This document shows positions 9,741 through 22,034 of a stretch of DNA of 64,000 bases, piece by piece. The translations under genes and the position numbers were made by a program. This stretch comes from Chamaelirium japonicum. Taxonomy: Eukaryota; Streptophyta; Magnoliopsida; Liliales; Melanthiaceae. The stretch is taken from NCBI GenBank assembly GCA_947650365.1, contig OX393557.1, positions 54,660,972 to 54,724,971 of the forward strand, read 5' to 3'. The notes under the pieces were generated by a model. That model did no database searches, had not been told where the DNA came from, and worked only from the letters and a program-made list of their open reading frames with translations. The stretch's first letter is position 1, and the number at the start of each line of letters is the position of its first letter.

Positions 9741-10345
9741 CTTTGCCTTTTAACCTTCATCTCCCTGCATTCCATGCATCGTTTCCAAACATACTCGGCG
9801 GAGCTATTCCACGTGGCATTATCAAACTAGTCGATAAATGCATTGCAATAACTAGGCGGTGCTATTCCACGTGGCATTATGAAACACATTTTGGCATAGA
9901 ATCCAAGTGTAAAAACCTTGATCAGTTGTGCCTTGCCACGATCAAGTGACGCTATTCCAACATGTCGTTATCAAATACAATCTGGAGCAAAAACCAAGTG
10001 TAGGAAACCTAATCAGTATAGTAAATGTACTGCCACGACTAGGCGTTGCTATTTTACACATCAGTAAATGCATTGCCATGACTAGGCGGCGCTAATCTAC
10101 ATGTCATCAAATACACTCTAGCACATAAGCTAAGTGTAAAATCCTTGATTAGTTAGTTCCTTGCATGATCAGGTGATGCTATTCCACATGTCATTATCAA
10201 ATGCACTCTAAAGTAGAAGACAAGTAGTGTAGGGAACCTTGTCGGTAAGTGCAATACCCAAACTAGGTGACTCTATTCCACGCGTTGGTATTAGACACAC
10301 TCTTGAACAGAAGCCAAATATAAAAATCTTGGTTGGTATTATAAC
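9741..10345. repeat. Degenerate tandem repeat, GCTATTCCACGTGGCATT type
   Basis: The word GCTATTCCACRTGKC recurs near 9803, 9862, 9950, 10038, 10092, 10178 and 10273, alternately about 55-60 and 86-95 bp apart, joined by CCAAGTGTAAAAACCTTGATC and AATGCATTGCCATGACTAGG blocks. A related fragment lies near 44225-44290. No coding sequence is seen. Confidence 0.8.
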
Positions 10346-10900
10346 TAGTTCAGGATCACCTTCTTTTCAGGATCATCTCACCACATCCATCTTGACATCA
10401 CAACCTCAGAAGTCTTAGGTATTGGATCTTGATCATCACAACGATCGATCAGTCAATTACCTTGACAAATTTGCAACAAAGTAGTGATTTTGTCTGATCC
10501 ACTCGACAATGACCGCTAGCAGATCGACGATCGATCTCCTCGAGTTTTATCGACTGACAGATGACCGATCGGCCAAATTCCTATGCAAACCTCCAAGCAC
10601 ATACAAATAAGGCAATGCATTGTGTTGAAGGGCAGCTAGCAGCCTAGCAATACATGGCAATGCCATACAACCCTTCACGACGGCTATCCGCTTGGACTTC
10701 ATGGATCTATACTACCAAAAAAAAAAATGCCATACAACCCGTCAAGTACATGCGAACAAGGCACAATGGACCAAACACTCTAAGAGCAGCGGCTGATGAT
10801 CACAACCATCCTTTGCAACCATCCCTAAAGCTTTGATTGCTCCACTCGAATGACGTGGCAATGTCAATCGCAACCGATCAGAGGGTCACAGGCTCCTCTC
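10346..10900. repeat. GATC-rich dispersed repeat (partner of 6600-6790)
   Basis: GACCGATCGGCCAAATTCC, ACAAATAAGGCA, CAACCATCC and CAACCGATCAGAGGGTC match 6640-6780 in the same order. A small retroposed insert interrupts it at 10678-10726. Confidence 0.7.
10678..10726 (+). mobile_element. 49-bp poly(A)-tailed retroposed insert
   Basis: A 38-bp segment plus a run of about eleven A is flanked by direct repeats of 18 bp with one mismatch (10660-10677 and 10727-10744, core ATGCCATACAACCC). The homologous repeat at about 6659-6676 lacks the segment, giving an empty-site comparison. This is the mark of LINE-type target-primed insertion of a very short template. The source of the 38 bp is not recognised. 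Confidence 0.75.
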
Positions 10901-11296
10901 CCTCCATCTAACCTCACTTCACCACTGCACCATTCCAAGCTGGCATGCCACGTAAACACATGACGTCAGCATCTTGGTTTGTGGGCTCACCACGTCAATT
11001 CAAGCCGCCTACTTCAAACCAGGATAATCGATCGAATAGTTTGGTGGTTGTCCAGAACAATCAACGAAAGCACGATCAACTTCACAACAGTAGACATTAG
11101 TAGGGTTGGGATTTGGTCTGGATGAACTTGAGAAATCGGATCAAATTCTAAATTTGAACAATCACGGATAACAATATTTAAGAATTTGGATGGGTATGGA
11201 TAAATTTTATTTGTTCGAATTTGAATTTGGACAATCATGGTCAACCGTATGACCAACCCGAGGAACCCGAGGAACATATTATATATTATATATATA
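10901..11296. other. No gene recognised; AT-rich with TATATA run
   Basis: Non-coding sequence with words such as GGATTTGGTCTGGATG and repeated GAATTTGGAT in 11105-11240, ending in an ATATTATATATTATATATA run. It may be decayed MITE or LTR sequence. Confidence 0.4.
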
Positions 11297-11675
11297 GGGT
11301 AATGATTGGATGACCAATGAAATTTTGACCAATCATCCTAATATTTGAATTCGAGTTTTAGAATGTACTGATTTTTTGTGAGGTTGATCAACATAATATA
11401 GATAGCATACCCTCAAGATTTTAGTTGATTCTAAAACCTCTAGCGCCATCAAATGTTATAAGCTTTTTTGACTATCAATTTTAACCATTGATTTAAAGAG
11501 CACAATTGATACACCTAGAGGTTTTAGAATGTGCTGATTTTTTTTTAGGATGATGATCAACATACCATAGTTAGCACCTCTACAAAAAATCAGCACATTT
11601 TGAAACATGAATCCAATTATTAGTATGATGGGTAAAATATGGGTAAAAAAATTATGGATCAGCCAATCCTGACCC
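11297..11675. mobile_element. MITE with terminal inverted repeats of about 95 bp
   Basis: The left end GGGTAATGATTGGATGACC continues through TTTTAGAATGTACTGATTTTTT. The right end, read in reverse complement, starts GGGTCAGGATTGGCTGA and continues through TTTCAAAATGTGCTGATTTTTT. The core holds further palindromic words (AGAGGTTTTAGAATG). It is flanked by AT-only sequence (TATATA left, ATATATAA right), consistent with a TA-rich target. No open frame. Confidence 0.75.
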
Positions 11676-11728
11676 ATATATAAGAGGGATTTTGCCCACT
11701 CGTATACCGCCCTACTTGCTTCCTTTTT

Positions 11729-11796
<68 letters not shown>

Positions 11797-12124
11797 GAGT
11801 TCGTACCAACAAGGGACTCCGATCATCTTGCAAGAATCCGAATGCCATATGTGATCGGGTGAAACTTGAAGGAATTCTTCTTCGTACCACGTGTGTGTAG
11901 GTCAGATTTACACACAAGGATTTTCATCAACAAGGGCCTCTGAACCGAGAGTTCCAAGCAACTAGAAGAACTAGCTTCTCCGCGTTTAAAAGATCCCCAC
12001 GAAGATATGATCATCTAAACCCTAGATATAGTGTAGATAAGAATTTGTATGCATGCTAGATAATTCGATTCGCTAGATCATTGTTAGGTTTCGATGTACA
12101 ATCCATGTATGCATGTTTGGTTTA
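11676..12124 (+). mobile_element. Copia-type LTR remnant, left part, interrupted by G1
   Basis: Sequence running from a TATA-like ATATATAAGAGGG (11675-11688) through a GA run to 12124 appears to continue at 25501-25594 beyond G1. The join is marked by the duplicated pentamer GTTTA (12120-12124 and 25496-25500). The far end (GATTAATTCCGACA) and its GCTTCTGCTTCAACCC context are like the ends of the copia LTRs at 1612 and 33028. The left limit is unknown because a MITE sits there. Confidence 0.6.
11733..11799. repeat. (GA)n microsatellite
   Basis: About 33 GA dinucleotides with one GG interruption, in the leader-like part of a copia LTR remnant. Confidence 0.95.
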
Positions 12125-13511
12125 TGTGTGTGCATCAACAAATGAAGGAACGAACAAGACCCGGCCGCGTGTTAGGCGCCGGTTGGCCATGCGCCATGTC
12201 TCGCTGGGCGTGGCCGATCACGAACAAATGGAAGAAGGGGATTCGGCCGACCGATCGCCCGTTACAAGTCGGCTGGTCGCGCATTACAAGCCTTGTCAAT
12301 CACGCGTCGGGTCGGCTCCGCATGGAACTACTACTGTTACTACCACAACTACACTCTGATCCAGGCTTTGATGCAATGTGTTTCTCTTCGATGGTTTCGA
12401 TCCTCTCCTCCGATCTGGCTTCCGAATAGAGTGGGACCTGAATACTACCGGGTTTCGGCTCTGCGCGATATGCGGCTCTTAGGGTGCTCAAATTGACGAT
12501 CGCATCGTAATCATAGTTGCTCGATTCGGAGGAGGAGCTTGAAGATGTGATTCTTCTTTTTCTTAATCTCCTTATCCCTTTCCTTCAACTGCTTCAGTTG
12601 TGCCAGGAGAACATCTGCCGCTTCCGCAATCATCCTCCCCTCATCTACCCAAACCTAGAGGTCAGCCGGCCGTGCATTACGAGCTGGCCGGCCACGCGTT
12701 GCGAGTTTGGCCGAACGTACGTTGGGTTGGCCGCGTGTTACACGCCGGTCGACCACGCGCCCCTTCTCGTTGGGTATGATCAGTCACGAGTAAATGGAGG
12801 AGGGGATCTGGAGGGCCGACTGCGCACTTCAACAGACAGGTGCGGCCGGCCGTGTACTATCTTCACTTCGGGAAGGGGGGAACCTGCTATCTCAACCCCA
12901 AGGCAGTTTCAATATTCGTGCAACGAGCTCGCACAAAGATCACGTATCCAGATCATGCAGTAGTTATTTCCGAGAATCTCGGCCGGGTGACAATTACGGG
13001 AAGATAACTCACACCCCGAGATTTGTGGTTGTCCAATAAGGCAAGAAACACCCCTGGCCATAAATATCGGGTGCCCATCGTGCGACATGTCCCCCACTCA
13101 CGAGTAGTTATGCAAGTCGCGAGAACACACCATCAATGCCACCTCGCACGGAGCGCCCCATGCAGCTTTCACCCCGGAGCACTATAAAAGGAGGCCCACC
13201 CCCTCAGAGAAAAGGATCGAAATTTTGGGAAGGGGAAGTGTTGCCCGTTGCATTCATGAATTTTCAAAGCTAGAGAGAAAAAGACTTGAGAGGTTGGAAT
13301 TTTGGGAGGCCGGTCCACTCCGGGTATATGTGGGTCAGGGTGAGCGTTGGTACTCGTGTTGCATTGTTAGTGCATTCTCACCCCACCTCGTGGTTATTTT
13401 CCATTGACGTTGCGAAGAGTTTTTCCATGTAAACCCGGTCTATTTGTGTTATTTGGATTGTTTGGTTGTGTCTTCCAGTTGAACCACCCAATCCAAGAAA
13501 AATCCCCCATA
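12125..13511 (+). mobile_element. 5' LTR of G1
   Basis: It begins TGTGTGTGCATCAAC and ends in CCCCCATA, and is similar throughout to 24136-25495 and 52385-53812. A TATA box (TATAAAA, 13193-13199) is conserved in all three LTRs. The sequence after it, ATGGCATCATTTGTGGG, resembles the primer-binding region of Tat elements (TGGCGCC...TGTGGG type). Confidence 0.85.
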
Positions 13512-14128
13512 ATCATGGCATCATTTGTGGGATAAGTCTTCGAGACTTCCTACTATAATTCTTGACCGTCGACCTGTGGGTGTCGACCAGTCAGTCATTC
13601 CATCTCACTGCAGTCTTGGATACCCGCCTTGTAACCTACTTGAGTATACCGACCGACCGATCCGTGGGTGTCGGCCGACCAGTAAATTTGGGAGTTATCT
13701 CCATGATCACACGATTGATGAACAATGGCAGGTGGACCATATCATACCCATTCAACCTCGCAGCTCCAGTCCAATATTGCTGCACCAGGGGATGCCAGTT
13801 ATGTCGGACATCAAATTCAACCACCCCCGAACTCGGAGTGCACCGCCCCGCTAGTGAATCCTTCATTGGGGGTCGGTGAGCTGAGTCAAGCTCCAGTGCT
13901 AGTCACGGCCACCCCAGGAGGAGGCCTATCTTACGCTTTCCTAGCTACCATGATGATGACCCAGCAAGCTTTTATCGCACAGCTCCAGACGATGCAACAT
14001 AACTAGAAGAGTTAGGCGACTTCGTTCGAGCCGCACCGGTGGGAGTCCCTGTAAACCCGGTCATACTTGCTCCAACTGGACAAAGCCTTCCTGCTTAAGT
14101 TACCCAACTATTGTAAGTGCAGCCGTAA

Positions 14129-15370
14129 TTGAATCCTCAGGTTGAGGTCAGAGCAAATCGGTCTGCAGAGGTTCAAAGCGCGAATCCCGATGGAAAGGGA
14201 TCAAGTAGTCTGGAGCCTGTCGAAAGAAACAAACGAGCCTATGCGGCATCGGGGTGCTCGGATGTCTGGTCTGGGCTTGGGGCACACCACCGACAGCCGC
14301 CAGTGTCCAAGCACCACTCGAAGACAGGCTCAGCTCAGCCTCGCCATCCGATGCGTGAGAATAGACATTGTCGTCAACCGAGTGAAAGTCATCACTCTCG
14401 TGTGATACCGGCTAGTCGGCGGCTGGCTCATACTGCTGACAGAAGAAGTATCCATGACCGTATCAGGTTACCTGTTTCAGAGCGGCTTGGAGATCAAGAA
14501 GAAATCCAGCAAGACCGATCAGGAGCCCGAGCTTCTGACCGACTAGAGGAGGTCACCATTCGAGGAGTCGTGCGGTTGCCACTCATTGAAAAACTCCTCA
14601 GGAAGCCATTCTCATGTGGGTGGAATCCTTCCTGCCTTCCTAAGTTCAATAGATCGAAGGACCCGATAGAGCATGTGTTAGCCTTCCAAGATGCACTGGT
14701 CCCCCACGAAGATGACCAGATCCTCAGTCGGACCTTCACTAGCAGCTTGTTGGGAACTCCCCTTGAGTGGTTCCACAAGCTCAGACCCTCATCCATCTTA
14801 TCTTTCTCGAAACTGAGCACACGGTTCATTGATCAATATCATTGCAACCATCAGGAGCTGAAGACTCTGGAGTCACTCTTCGGGATAAGCATGACCCAGA
14901 AGGAGACGCTGAAGTAGTTCTACCATGGTTCAAGGCTGAATATCTGAGCTTGGCAGATGCTGACAAGAGGATCGCATAGTGATCACGGACTTTAAGAAGA
15001 CCATCTAACCCAACCAGCTTGTCAACGCTTCGCTCATAAAACGCATGCCCGAGACAATTTATGAACTGTCTCTTCGAGTCGAGAAGTACATCAAGACTAA
15101 AGACGCAGATCGCAAAAGGAATGTCGCAGAAACCAAAGCTCTACACTAGGGCTATGTCAAGCCAGCGGCGATGAAAAATGTCAATAAGCAGCAAGGTGAG
15201 TCATCTCGGCACGACACGATGTGGCAAAGACAAGACGAGCCAGCAAGGCCGCAATGGAATAAGGAGTTTACATTAATAAAATCCCCTATCGACCAGATCT
15301 TAGAGGCCATCAAAAGTGAACCTTACTTCAAGTGGGTGCCACCACTTGAACCCAGAGAAAGGGGAGCAAG
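14129..15370 (+). mobile_element. gag region of G1
   Basis: The best open part encodes LPLIEKLLRKPFSCGWNPS followed by a RSKDPIEHVLAFQDAL stretch and SLLGTPLEWFHKLRP, which fits the retrotransposon gag family of plant gypsy elements. Downstream parts of gag are decayed. Fossil. Confidence 0.7.
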
Positions 15371-16699
15371 AGATGCGTCGAGGTATTGAGAATACCATCA
15401 AGGCTAAGGCCACGCTACTATACAGTGTCGGGCACTTAAACATCATATTGAGGATCTCATTGAGGCCAGTCATCTTGACTGCTTCATTGACCTCCCTCAA
15501 CGCAAGGAGACTAAAGTCGTATGAGAAGTCCAATGGGGAGAGACTCCTGGTCCTCCACCAAAAAGACACCAGCTTTGGGAGATCGATGCAGCCTACGGGT
15601 ATCATGGCCCTGTACCGTCTTCCAATTCAGTCGATCATCAAGTCCGGCATATAGAACAAGCACGGCAAGTCCACCATGTGGTAATTGACCCCATCATTCA
15701 CCCCAATCCAAAGGTGGAAGCGGTAGTGCAGTTTTCGATAGCTGATTTGGTCAGGATTGAGATACCCCATAATCATCCCCTGGTCATATGACTGCAAATA
15801 GCAAACTGCTTACTGAAAAAGGATCCTGGTCGACGCAGGAAGTTCAGTAGACGTACTCTTTCTCAGTGCTTTCGATGCCATGCAGCTAGACCGCGGGCAG
15901 CTGACCGACTCATTGGCAACGATAACGGGTTTCATGGGAGAGGTTGTGAGGGTAGTTAGTGAGATCACCCTCCGATCACAATAGGGCACCTCACCAATCT
16001 CACCTAGTTTAACATAATCGAGGCTAATTCTGCATTCAACATCATCTTCGGAAGACCGTGGCTTCACCATTTGGATGCGGTCCCCTCATCGGCCCACCAA
16101 GTTGTTAAATTTTGGACTGAGCGAGGCGTGATGAGCCTTCGAGGCGACCAGTCCTTAGTAGCAAAGTGCGAGTTAAGTGCTATTCATATGAAGACGACTT
16201 GCCAGATCGAGTGATGTGAACCAGGAGAAGGCGAAGATGAATCATTCATTGTCAATATCTAGACTATGAAGCAGAATCAAGTGCCTCAGACAGTTGAGCG
16301 CCTCGCGGAACCAAATTTAGGAACTCCAAAGAGAAAGTTACCACAGAAGACAGACCAGACAGCTGAACTTAAAGAGCTGGCTGAGCCAAGGAACGTGTTG
16401 AGGACCATTCGGTTAGTTGAACCTAAAGAATTGACCATATCGACGAACTCGAAAAAGACCAGCTGGGCAGCTAAATGTAAAGAAGCTGACCGAGTCATAG
16501 AGTCCGTCGAAGACCGGCTGGCCAGCTGAAGTAAAAGAGCTGGCCATGTCGATGAGCCTGCAAAAAATCGACTGACCGGTTGAACTTGAAGGACTAGTCG
16601 AGTCGAAGAAATCAAGGATGACCGACCCGAACACTGAATGAAAAATGTCACTTGCAGTCAAGCCGATATTACCTGTGGACTTGGGGGAAATAGGGAATC

Positions 16700-19600
16700 C
16701 GAGGGTCACATTTCATGGGTCGTAACTACCAAAGCCCCATATCGAAGCAATGGTGGCCTTCCTCAAGACGAACCAGGATGTGTTCGCATGGTCGATCGAA
16801 GATATGCCAGGCATCAAACCAGAAATAGCCTGCCATCACCTCAACATTCGGGAAGAAGTCGCACGCATCCGTCAGAAGCCCTAGTCGCTAGCACTGGAGA
16901 AGGCAACTGTTGTCAACATGGAAGTCAAAAAGTTATTGTGGGTCAGCATTATCCGAGAAGTTCAATATCCTAAGTGAATCGCTAATGTGGTCGTTGTCTC
17001 AAAGAAGTCTAGAGTTATACGGGTCTGCATCGATTTCACGAATCTTAACCAAGCTAGCCTGAAGGACAGCTACCCATTACCTCGAATTGATACCTTGGTC
17101 GATTCAACGGCCGAACATGAGAAGCTCTCATTCATTGATGGGTATGGGTTATTGTCAAATCCTTATGTACCTGGAAGACCATAAATATATGGCCTTCGTC
17201 ACCTGCCGAGGACTTTACTACTACTAGATAATGCCCTTCGGGCTAAAGAATGCGAGAGCGACTTACAAAAGCCTAGTCAACAAGATGTTCGTCGAGCAAA
17301 TCGGGAGGAACGTGAAGGTCTTCGTCGACGACTTATTTATGAAAAACCGGGCGGACAAGAAGCATATGTAAGATTTAGAGGAGACCTTCGCAACTCTGTG
17401 AAGGTATAGCATGAAACTAAACCTGGCCAAGTGCGCCTTTGTCGTGATGCCGGGAAAATTCCTAGGCTCCTGGTCACTCGACGGGGGATTAAAGCCAACC
17501 CGGAGCAGATCTGGGCCTTGGCGGAGAAGTCATCACCCAAGTCATGGAAGGAGGTGCAGAAGCTAACCGTCCAGATAAATGTCTTTAATCATTTTATATC
17601 CAAATCCTCCGACTGATGTCGGTCGCTGTTCGAAAGGCTAGGCAAGCTTGCACCTTTCAATTGGGATCAGCGTTGTGAGAAAGCCTTTCAAGAGCTGAAG
17701 TCATACCTCGGTCGACCTCCAATCTTGACAACCCAAGAGCCTGGTGCAAGTATCTTTCAGTATCTGAAGTAGCAATTAGTGCAATACTAATATACACGTG
17801 AGACAAAGTAGAGAGACTTGTCTACTTTGTCAATCGTATCATAACTTCGGCCAAGGCTAGATATGCATCCAGAAGGCTCCACCCATAATTCGTTGCCCAT
17901 CCTATTGAAGTCATCATTGAGCATCCCCTGAAGAAGGTACTAGACAACTCAACTCGAGTAGGCTTCTAAGCTTCAAGAGATTGGCCCTAGATACGTGCCT
18001 CAGAAAGCCATCAAAGGCCAAGCACTTACTGACTTCCTCAGCGACATCCCGTTGGAAGACCTGTCGATCGCAGTTGGCTGACCCGTTGGAGTTAGAACGG
18101 TAGTAGGTCAGGAGGAGAGTAAAAAGGAAGGATGGAGGTTGTTTGTTGCCAGCTTGTCATACGCAACCAGAAGTGGTGTGGGGGTAGTATTGATTACCCC
18201 TGATAACACGAAGATCGAGAAGTCGGTATAGATACTCTTACTCGCGATAAACAACGAAGCTGAATATAAAGCAATGTTAGCGGGGCTGGAGATGGCAGAA
18301 GCATTGGAGCTAACCAATTTGCAGGTCTGCGGTGACTCCCAACTCATGATCAACCAGAACATCAGTAAGTATGAAGCCCACGATGCCAGAATGATGGCCT
18401 ACTTGAAGCTAGTGCGGGAATTGATGGCCAAGTTCGAAAGCATAGACTTCTATCAATTCTCCCGAGTTGAGAACAAGCGTGCCAACGCCCTTTCTAATCT
18501 AGCATTAGTTCTTGGAGAAGATGAGGGAAAGTGTGTCATCATCGAAGTACAAGCAAGTCCAAGAGTCATACGCTGCACTGAAGAAGGCTCCCATAATAAA
18601 GAGACCCAAGTCATCAAAATCGTCGGCATCATCATGGCAAACGAGAACTGGGTGGCCAACATGAGAAGCTACTTGCTCGATGGGATACTACCGGAGGACT
18701 CGGGGGAATCAAAGAGGATCAAGACTCATGCACCTAGGTACACCCCCATAGAGGATGAGCTCTACAAGCGCTTGCTTGGTGGACCCTACCTCAAGTGCGT
18801 TACCAAGGAGCAAGCAGTAGAAATCATAAGGGAGGTTCATGAAGGTGGATGCGGAAATCATTCAAGAGGAAGGTTGCTCACCCAGAAGATCAAGCTGTAG
18901 GGCTACTATTGGCCCACTATGGAGAGGGATGCAGGAGAATACGTGAAGGGTTGCATTCAATGTCAGAGATTTGCCACCAACATCCATCAACCGGCAGAAG
19001 TGCTACACCCAGTTCCTAGCACCTGGCCGTTCCAACAGTGGGATTTGGACATCTTAGGTCCCTTCCTAACATCTCCTAATCGTCAAAAGCTTTTACCCGT
19101 TGCTATTGATTACTGCACAAAGTGGGTAGAAGCGATACCACTATTGAATATTAGAGAAGTGCAAGTTGGTAAGTTCCTGTGGAGCAACATCATCTACCGA
19201 TTCGGCTTGCCCAAGGCATTTGTCGCTGATAATGGCCGCCAGTTCGACGTAGAGGGGGTCAAGAAATTTTGTGCTGATAACAATATCAAACTATTTTTCT
19301 CAACTCCTCGGTACCCTCAGAGTAACAAGCAAGCCGAATCCTCAAATCGAGCTATTCTAGACATGTTGAAGAAGAAGTTAGGGCAGAAGAAGAGCCAATG
19401 GGAGGACGCTTTACTGAGAGTTCTTTGGGCCTACCTCACTTCACCCAAAAAGTTGATTGGAGAATCTCCTTCTAACCTCACCTATGGCTCCAAAGTGGTC
19501 CTCCCCACTGAAGCGCTGGTACCAACACTGCGAACAGTTGTGACTGCGGACCCGAAAGTGAACTTGGAGATCTTACATGATAACCTAGATCTACTGGAGG

Positions 19601-19700
19601 AAAAAAGAGAAAGATCTAGATCTCACTTGACTAGCTATCACCAAACGATCAAGATCGAAGGTGCATGATCGCAGAGTCAGAAATCACATTTTCAAACAAG
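16700..19700 (+). mobile_element. pol region of G1 (RT, RNase H, integrase)
   Basis: Recognisable in order are a reverse transcriptase piece (KSRVIRVCIDFTNLNQASLK), an RNase H piece (MLAGLEMAEALELTNLQV, then FYQFSRVENKRANALSNLA) and an integrase with a zinc-binding-like YVKGCIQCQRF and a core holding WVEAIPLLNI and YPQSNKQAESSNRA. These are diagnostic of Ty3/gypsy pol. The region is broken in several places. Confidence 0.85.
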
Positions 19701-19999
19701 GAGACCTAGTCATGCGAAAAGTTTTTGAGAACACAAAGACGTCAGGAAGTGGAAAACTGGGGGCTACTTGGTAAGGATTGTAAATCATTGATAGCATTGG
19801 AAAGAATGGAGCCTATCGATTAAAGACTCAAGAGGGAGACGTGATGGCAAACCATGGAATGCAAACAACTTGCGAAAGTTCTACCAAGGCAAGTGATTAG
19901 AGGGAATGCTTGTAACCGTCTTGTAATTCGAATTCAATTCAATAAAGTCACACCTTCTTGATGCTTCTATACATGTGTAATGGTGTTAATCGTTTTGAG

Positions 20000-20815
20000 C
20001 AACGAAAAACAAAGTAGTGTATAACACTCAAAGTGAGTTCTACCGCTTGGCCGATCGGTCGACAGGTCCCTTCGTAGGGCATGATCGGCCAGAGAACAAT
20101 TAAAAGACTGGTTGACAGACCCCGCTTGTGTACGAACGATCAACCTACTTAAACCAAGTAGTAAATAAAACTCTAAATGAGTTCTACCACCTGGTCGACC
20201 GGTCGATAGGTCCCTTCGCAGGGCATGATCGATCGGGGAACACCTGGAAGACCGATCGACAGACCCCGCTTGGGTACGACCGATCAACTAACTTAAACCA
20301 AGTGATATATAATACTCTAAGTGAGTTATCCACCTTGCCGACCGGTCGACAGGTCCTTTCGCAGGGCATTACCGACCAGATAACACCTAGAAGACCGATC
20401 GATAGACCCTACTTGGGTATGACCGATCAACCAATTTAAACCAAGTAGTATATAACACTCCAAGTGAGTTCAACCACTTGGCCGACCCGTCGACAGGTCT
20501 CTTCACATGGCATGACCGGCCGGAGAACACCTGGAAGACCAGTCGACAGACCCCGCTTGGGTACGATCGGTCAATCAATAAAAATAAAGTGGTATATAAC
20601 ACTATAAATGAGTTCTACCACCTGGCCAATCGGTTGACAAGTCCCTTCGCAGGGCATGACCGGCCGGTGAGCACCTAAAGATCGGCCGACAGACCCCGCT
20701 TGGGTAAGACTGGTAACCAATTTAAACCAAGTGGTATATGACACTCTAAGTGAGTCCTACCACTTGACCGACCGATCGACAAGTCCCTTTGCTGGGCGAG
20801 ATCAGTCGGTGTGCA
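20000..20815. repeat. Tandem array in G1, about 144-bp unit, 5-6 copies
   Basis: The word ACACTCYAAGTGAGTTCTACC recurs at about 20012, 20163, 20308, 20450, 20594 and 20737. Each unit holds GACCGRTCGACAGGTCC, CGCAGGGCATGACC and CAGACCCCGCTTGGGTACGA. The matching array in G2 is at 48855-49645. It lies between integrase and the antisense gene. Confidence 0.92.
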
Positions 20816-21447
20816 ATCAATGTTAAAGGTTGATAAATGCATCCAAGAGCTAACATAATTAAAGGAGAAAGATAGATAACCATGACCAGTTCTATTATAG
20901 GCAAAGAAAGTAGTTCATCACATCATAAAGTACAGAAAATGGGGGGTTGAGTGCATTAATCCTCTAAGGGGCCCTTTCATTTCCCTTTCGATAACTGACT
21001 TCGCAACTTGTCGACCTTCCTCCGCCACCCGGCAGCTAGAGTGTCGAGGGCCACCTGTGCTTCCTTGTTGAATTCTTCTAACTGCTGAGCAAGCGCAGCC
21101 TTGTGCAATGCAGTTGCTTGCTCTGTAGGTAGCTGGTGGGTAGAATTCAACACGGAGACTTCAGCCTCGTGAACTGCCCGGGCTGCGGTCGCCTCACTTT
21201 GGAGCATCATAACCATAGCGCCTTGATTCGTGAATCGAGCATTCACTGTAGCGAGATCGGACTTCTTAGTATGTAGGGCAGCCTCAAGGTCGAATCAGTC
21301 CATGATAAGATCCGCCTTCGCAAGCTCCAATTGGGCCTTGAGTTCAGCCACCTCCTCGGAGTAGAGCTTTCGGGCCTTGGACAGCGTGTCCCTAGTCCAA
21401 ACCAGTTCCCACTGGGCTGTCCACAGATTGCGCTCAAGCTCAGCAAC

Positions 21448-21930
21448 TGTGACGACCAAGATCAAATAAGCCAAGAGTCAAGAGCCAAGACTTTTGAGGC
21501 TGTGATGCTAAGATGGATAAGGTGAGGTGAGATGAGGTGAGGTGTACAAGACCACAAGTTAGCCGCACATCACCTAGAGAGAAAGAGATCTTAAGCTACT
21601 TATATAATTTCTCCTCCCAAACATAGAGACGCATTTTAAAACTGTGCGTCGCTACAGATTTCGTAAGAACTCTATAGTTAAGCGTGCTCGGGCGAGAGTA
21701 GTACTAGGATGGGTGACCACCCTGGGAAGTTCTCGTGCGGGCACGGGCAAAGCGGACAATATCTTGTGTGTTTGGGGCGGATGTTACAAAATGGTATAAG
21801 AACTGGTTCTTCTCGCAATGGAGGGGTCTAACCCTACACGAGGACGTGTAGCCCTAAGGAGGGTGGATTGTGACGACTAAGAGCTAAGAGCCAAGACTCC
21901 TGAGGCTGTGATGCCAAGATGGATGTTACA
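21448..21930 (+). mobile_element. Cassandra TRIM inserted in G1
   Basis: The 5' LTR is 21448-21788 (TGTGACGACCAAGATC to GGGGCGGATGTTACA). It is followed by a primer-binding-like TGGTATAAGAAC (21792-21803), a short non-coding interior and a much shorter 3' LTR (21869-21930). The target duplication GCAAC flanks it (21443-21447 and 21931-21935). The homologous site in G2 (50286-50290) has a single GCAAC and no insert. The element is non-coding by nature. Confidence 0.92.
21665..21740 (+). promoter_or_regulatory. 5S rRNA-derived domain in Cassandra LTR
   Basis: AGTTAAGCGTGCTCGGGCG, GTAGTACTAGGATGGGTGACC-type sequence and CCTGGGAAGTTCTCGTG correspond in order to the box A to 3' end part of plant 5S rRNA. 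Whether the pol III promoter still works cannot be judged here. Confidence 0.88.
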
Positions 21931-22034
21931 GCAACCCTCTGTAGAGGACGTGTAGCCCTAAGGGGGGTGGATTGTGATGACTAAGAGCTAAGAGCCAAGA
22001 CTCCTGAGGCTGTGATGCCAAGATGGATGTTACA
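21931..22034 (+). repeat. 104-bp tandem copy of Cassandra 3' end
   Basis: It repeats the last part of the Cassandra interior and the short 3' LTR (GAGGACGTGTAGCCC to GATGGATGTTACA), starting again with GCAACCCTCTG and followed by a third GCAACCCTCTG at 22035. GCAAC therefore occurs three times. It probably arose by slippage or unequal exchange after insertion. Confidence 0.85.

Noticed and set aside
14129-14917. A host protein-coding gene of 262 codons
   Set aside because: The sequence matches plant gypsy gag and lies between the LTR and pol of G1.
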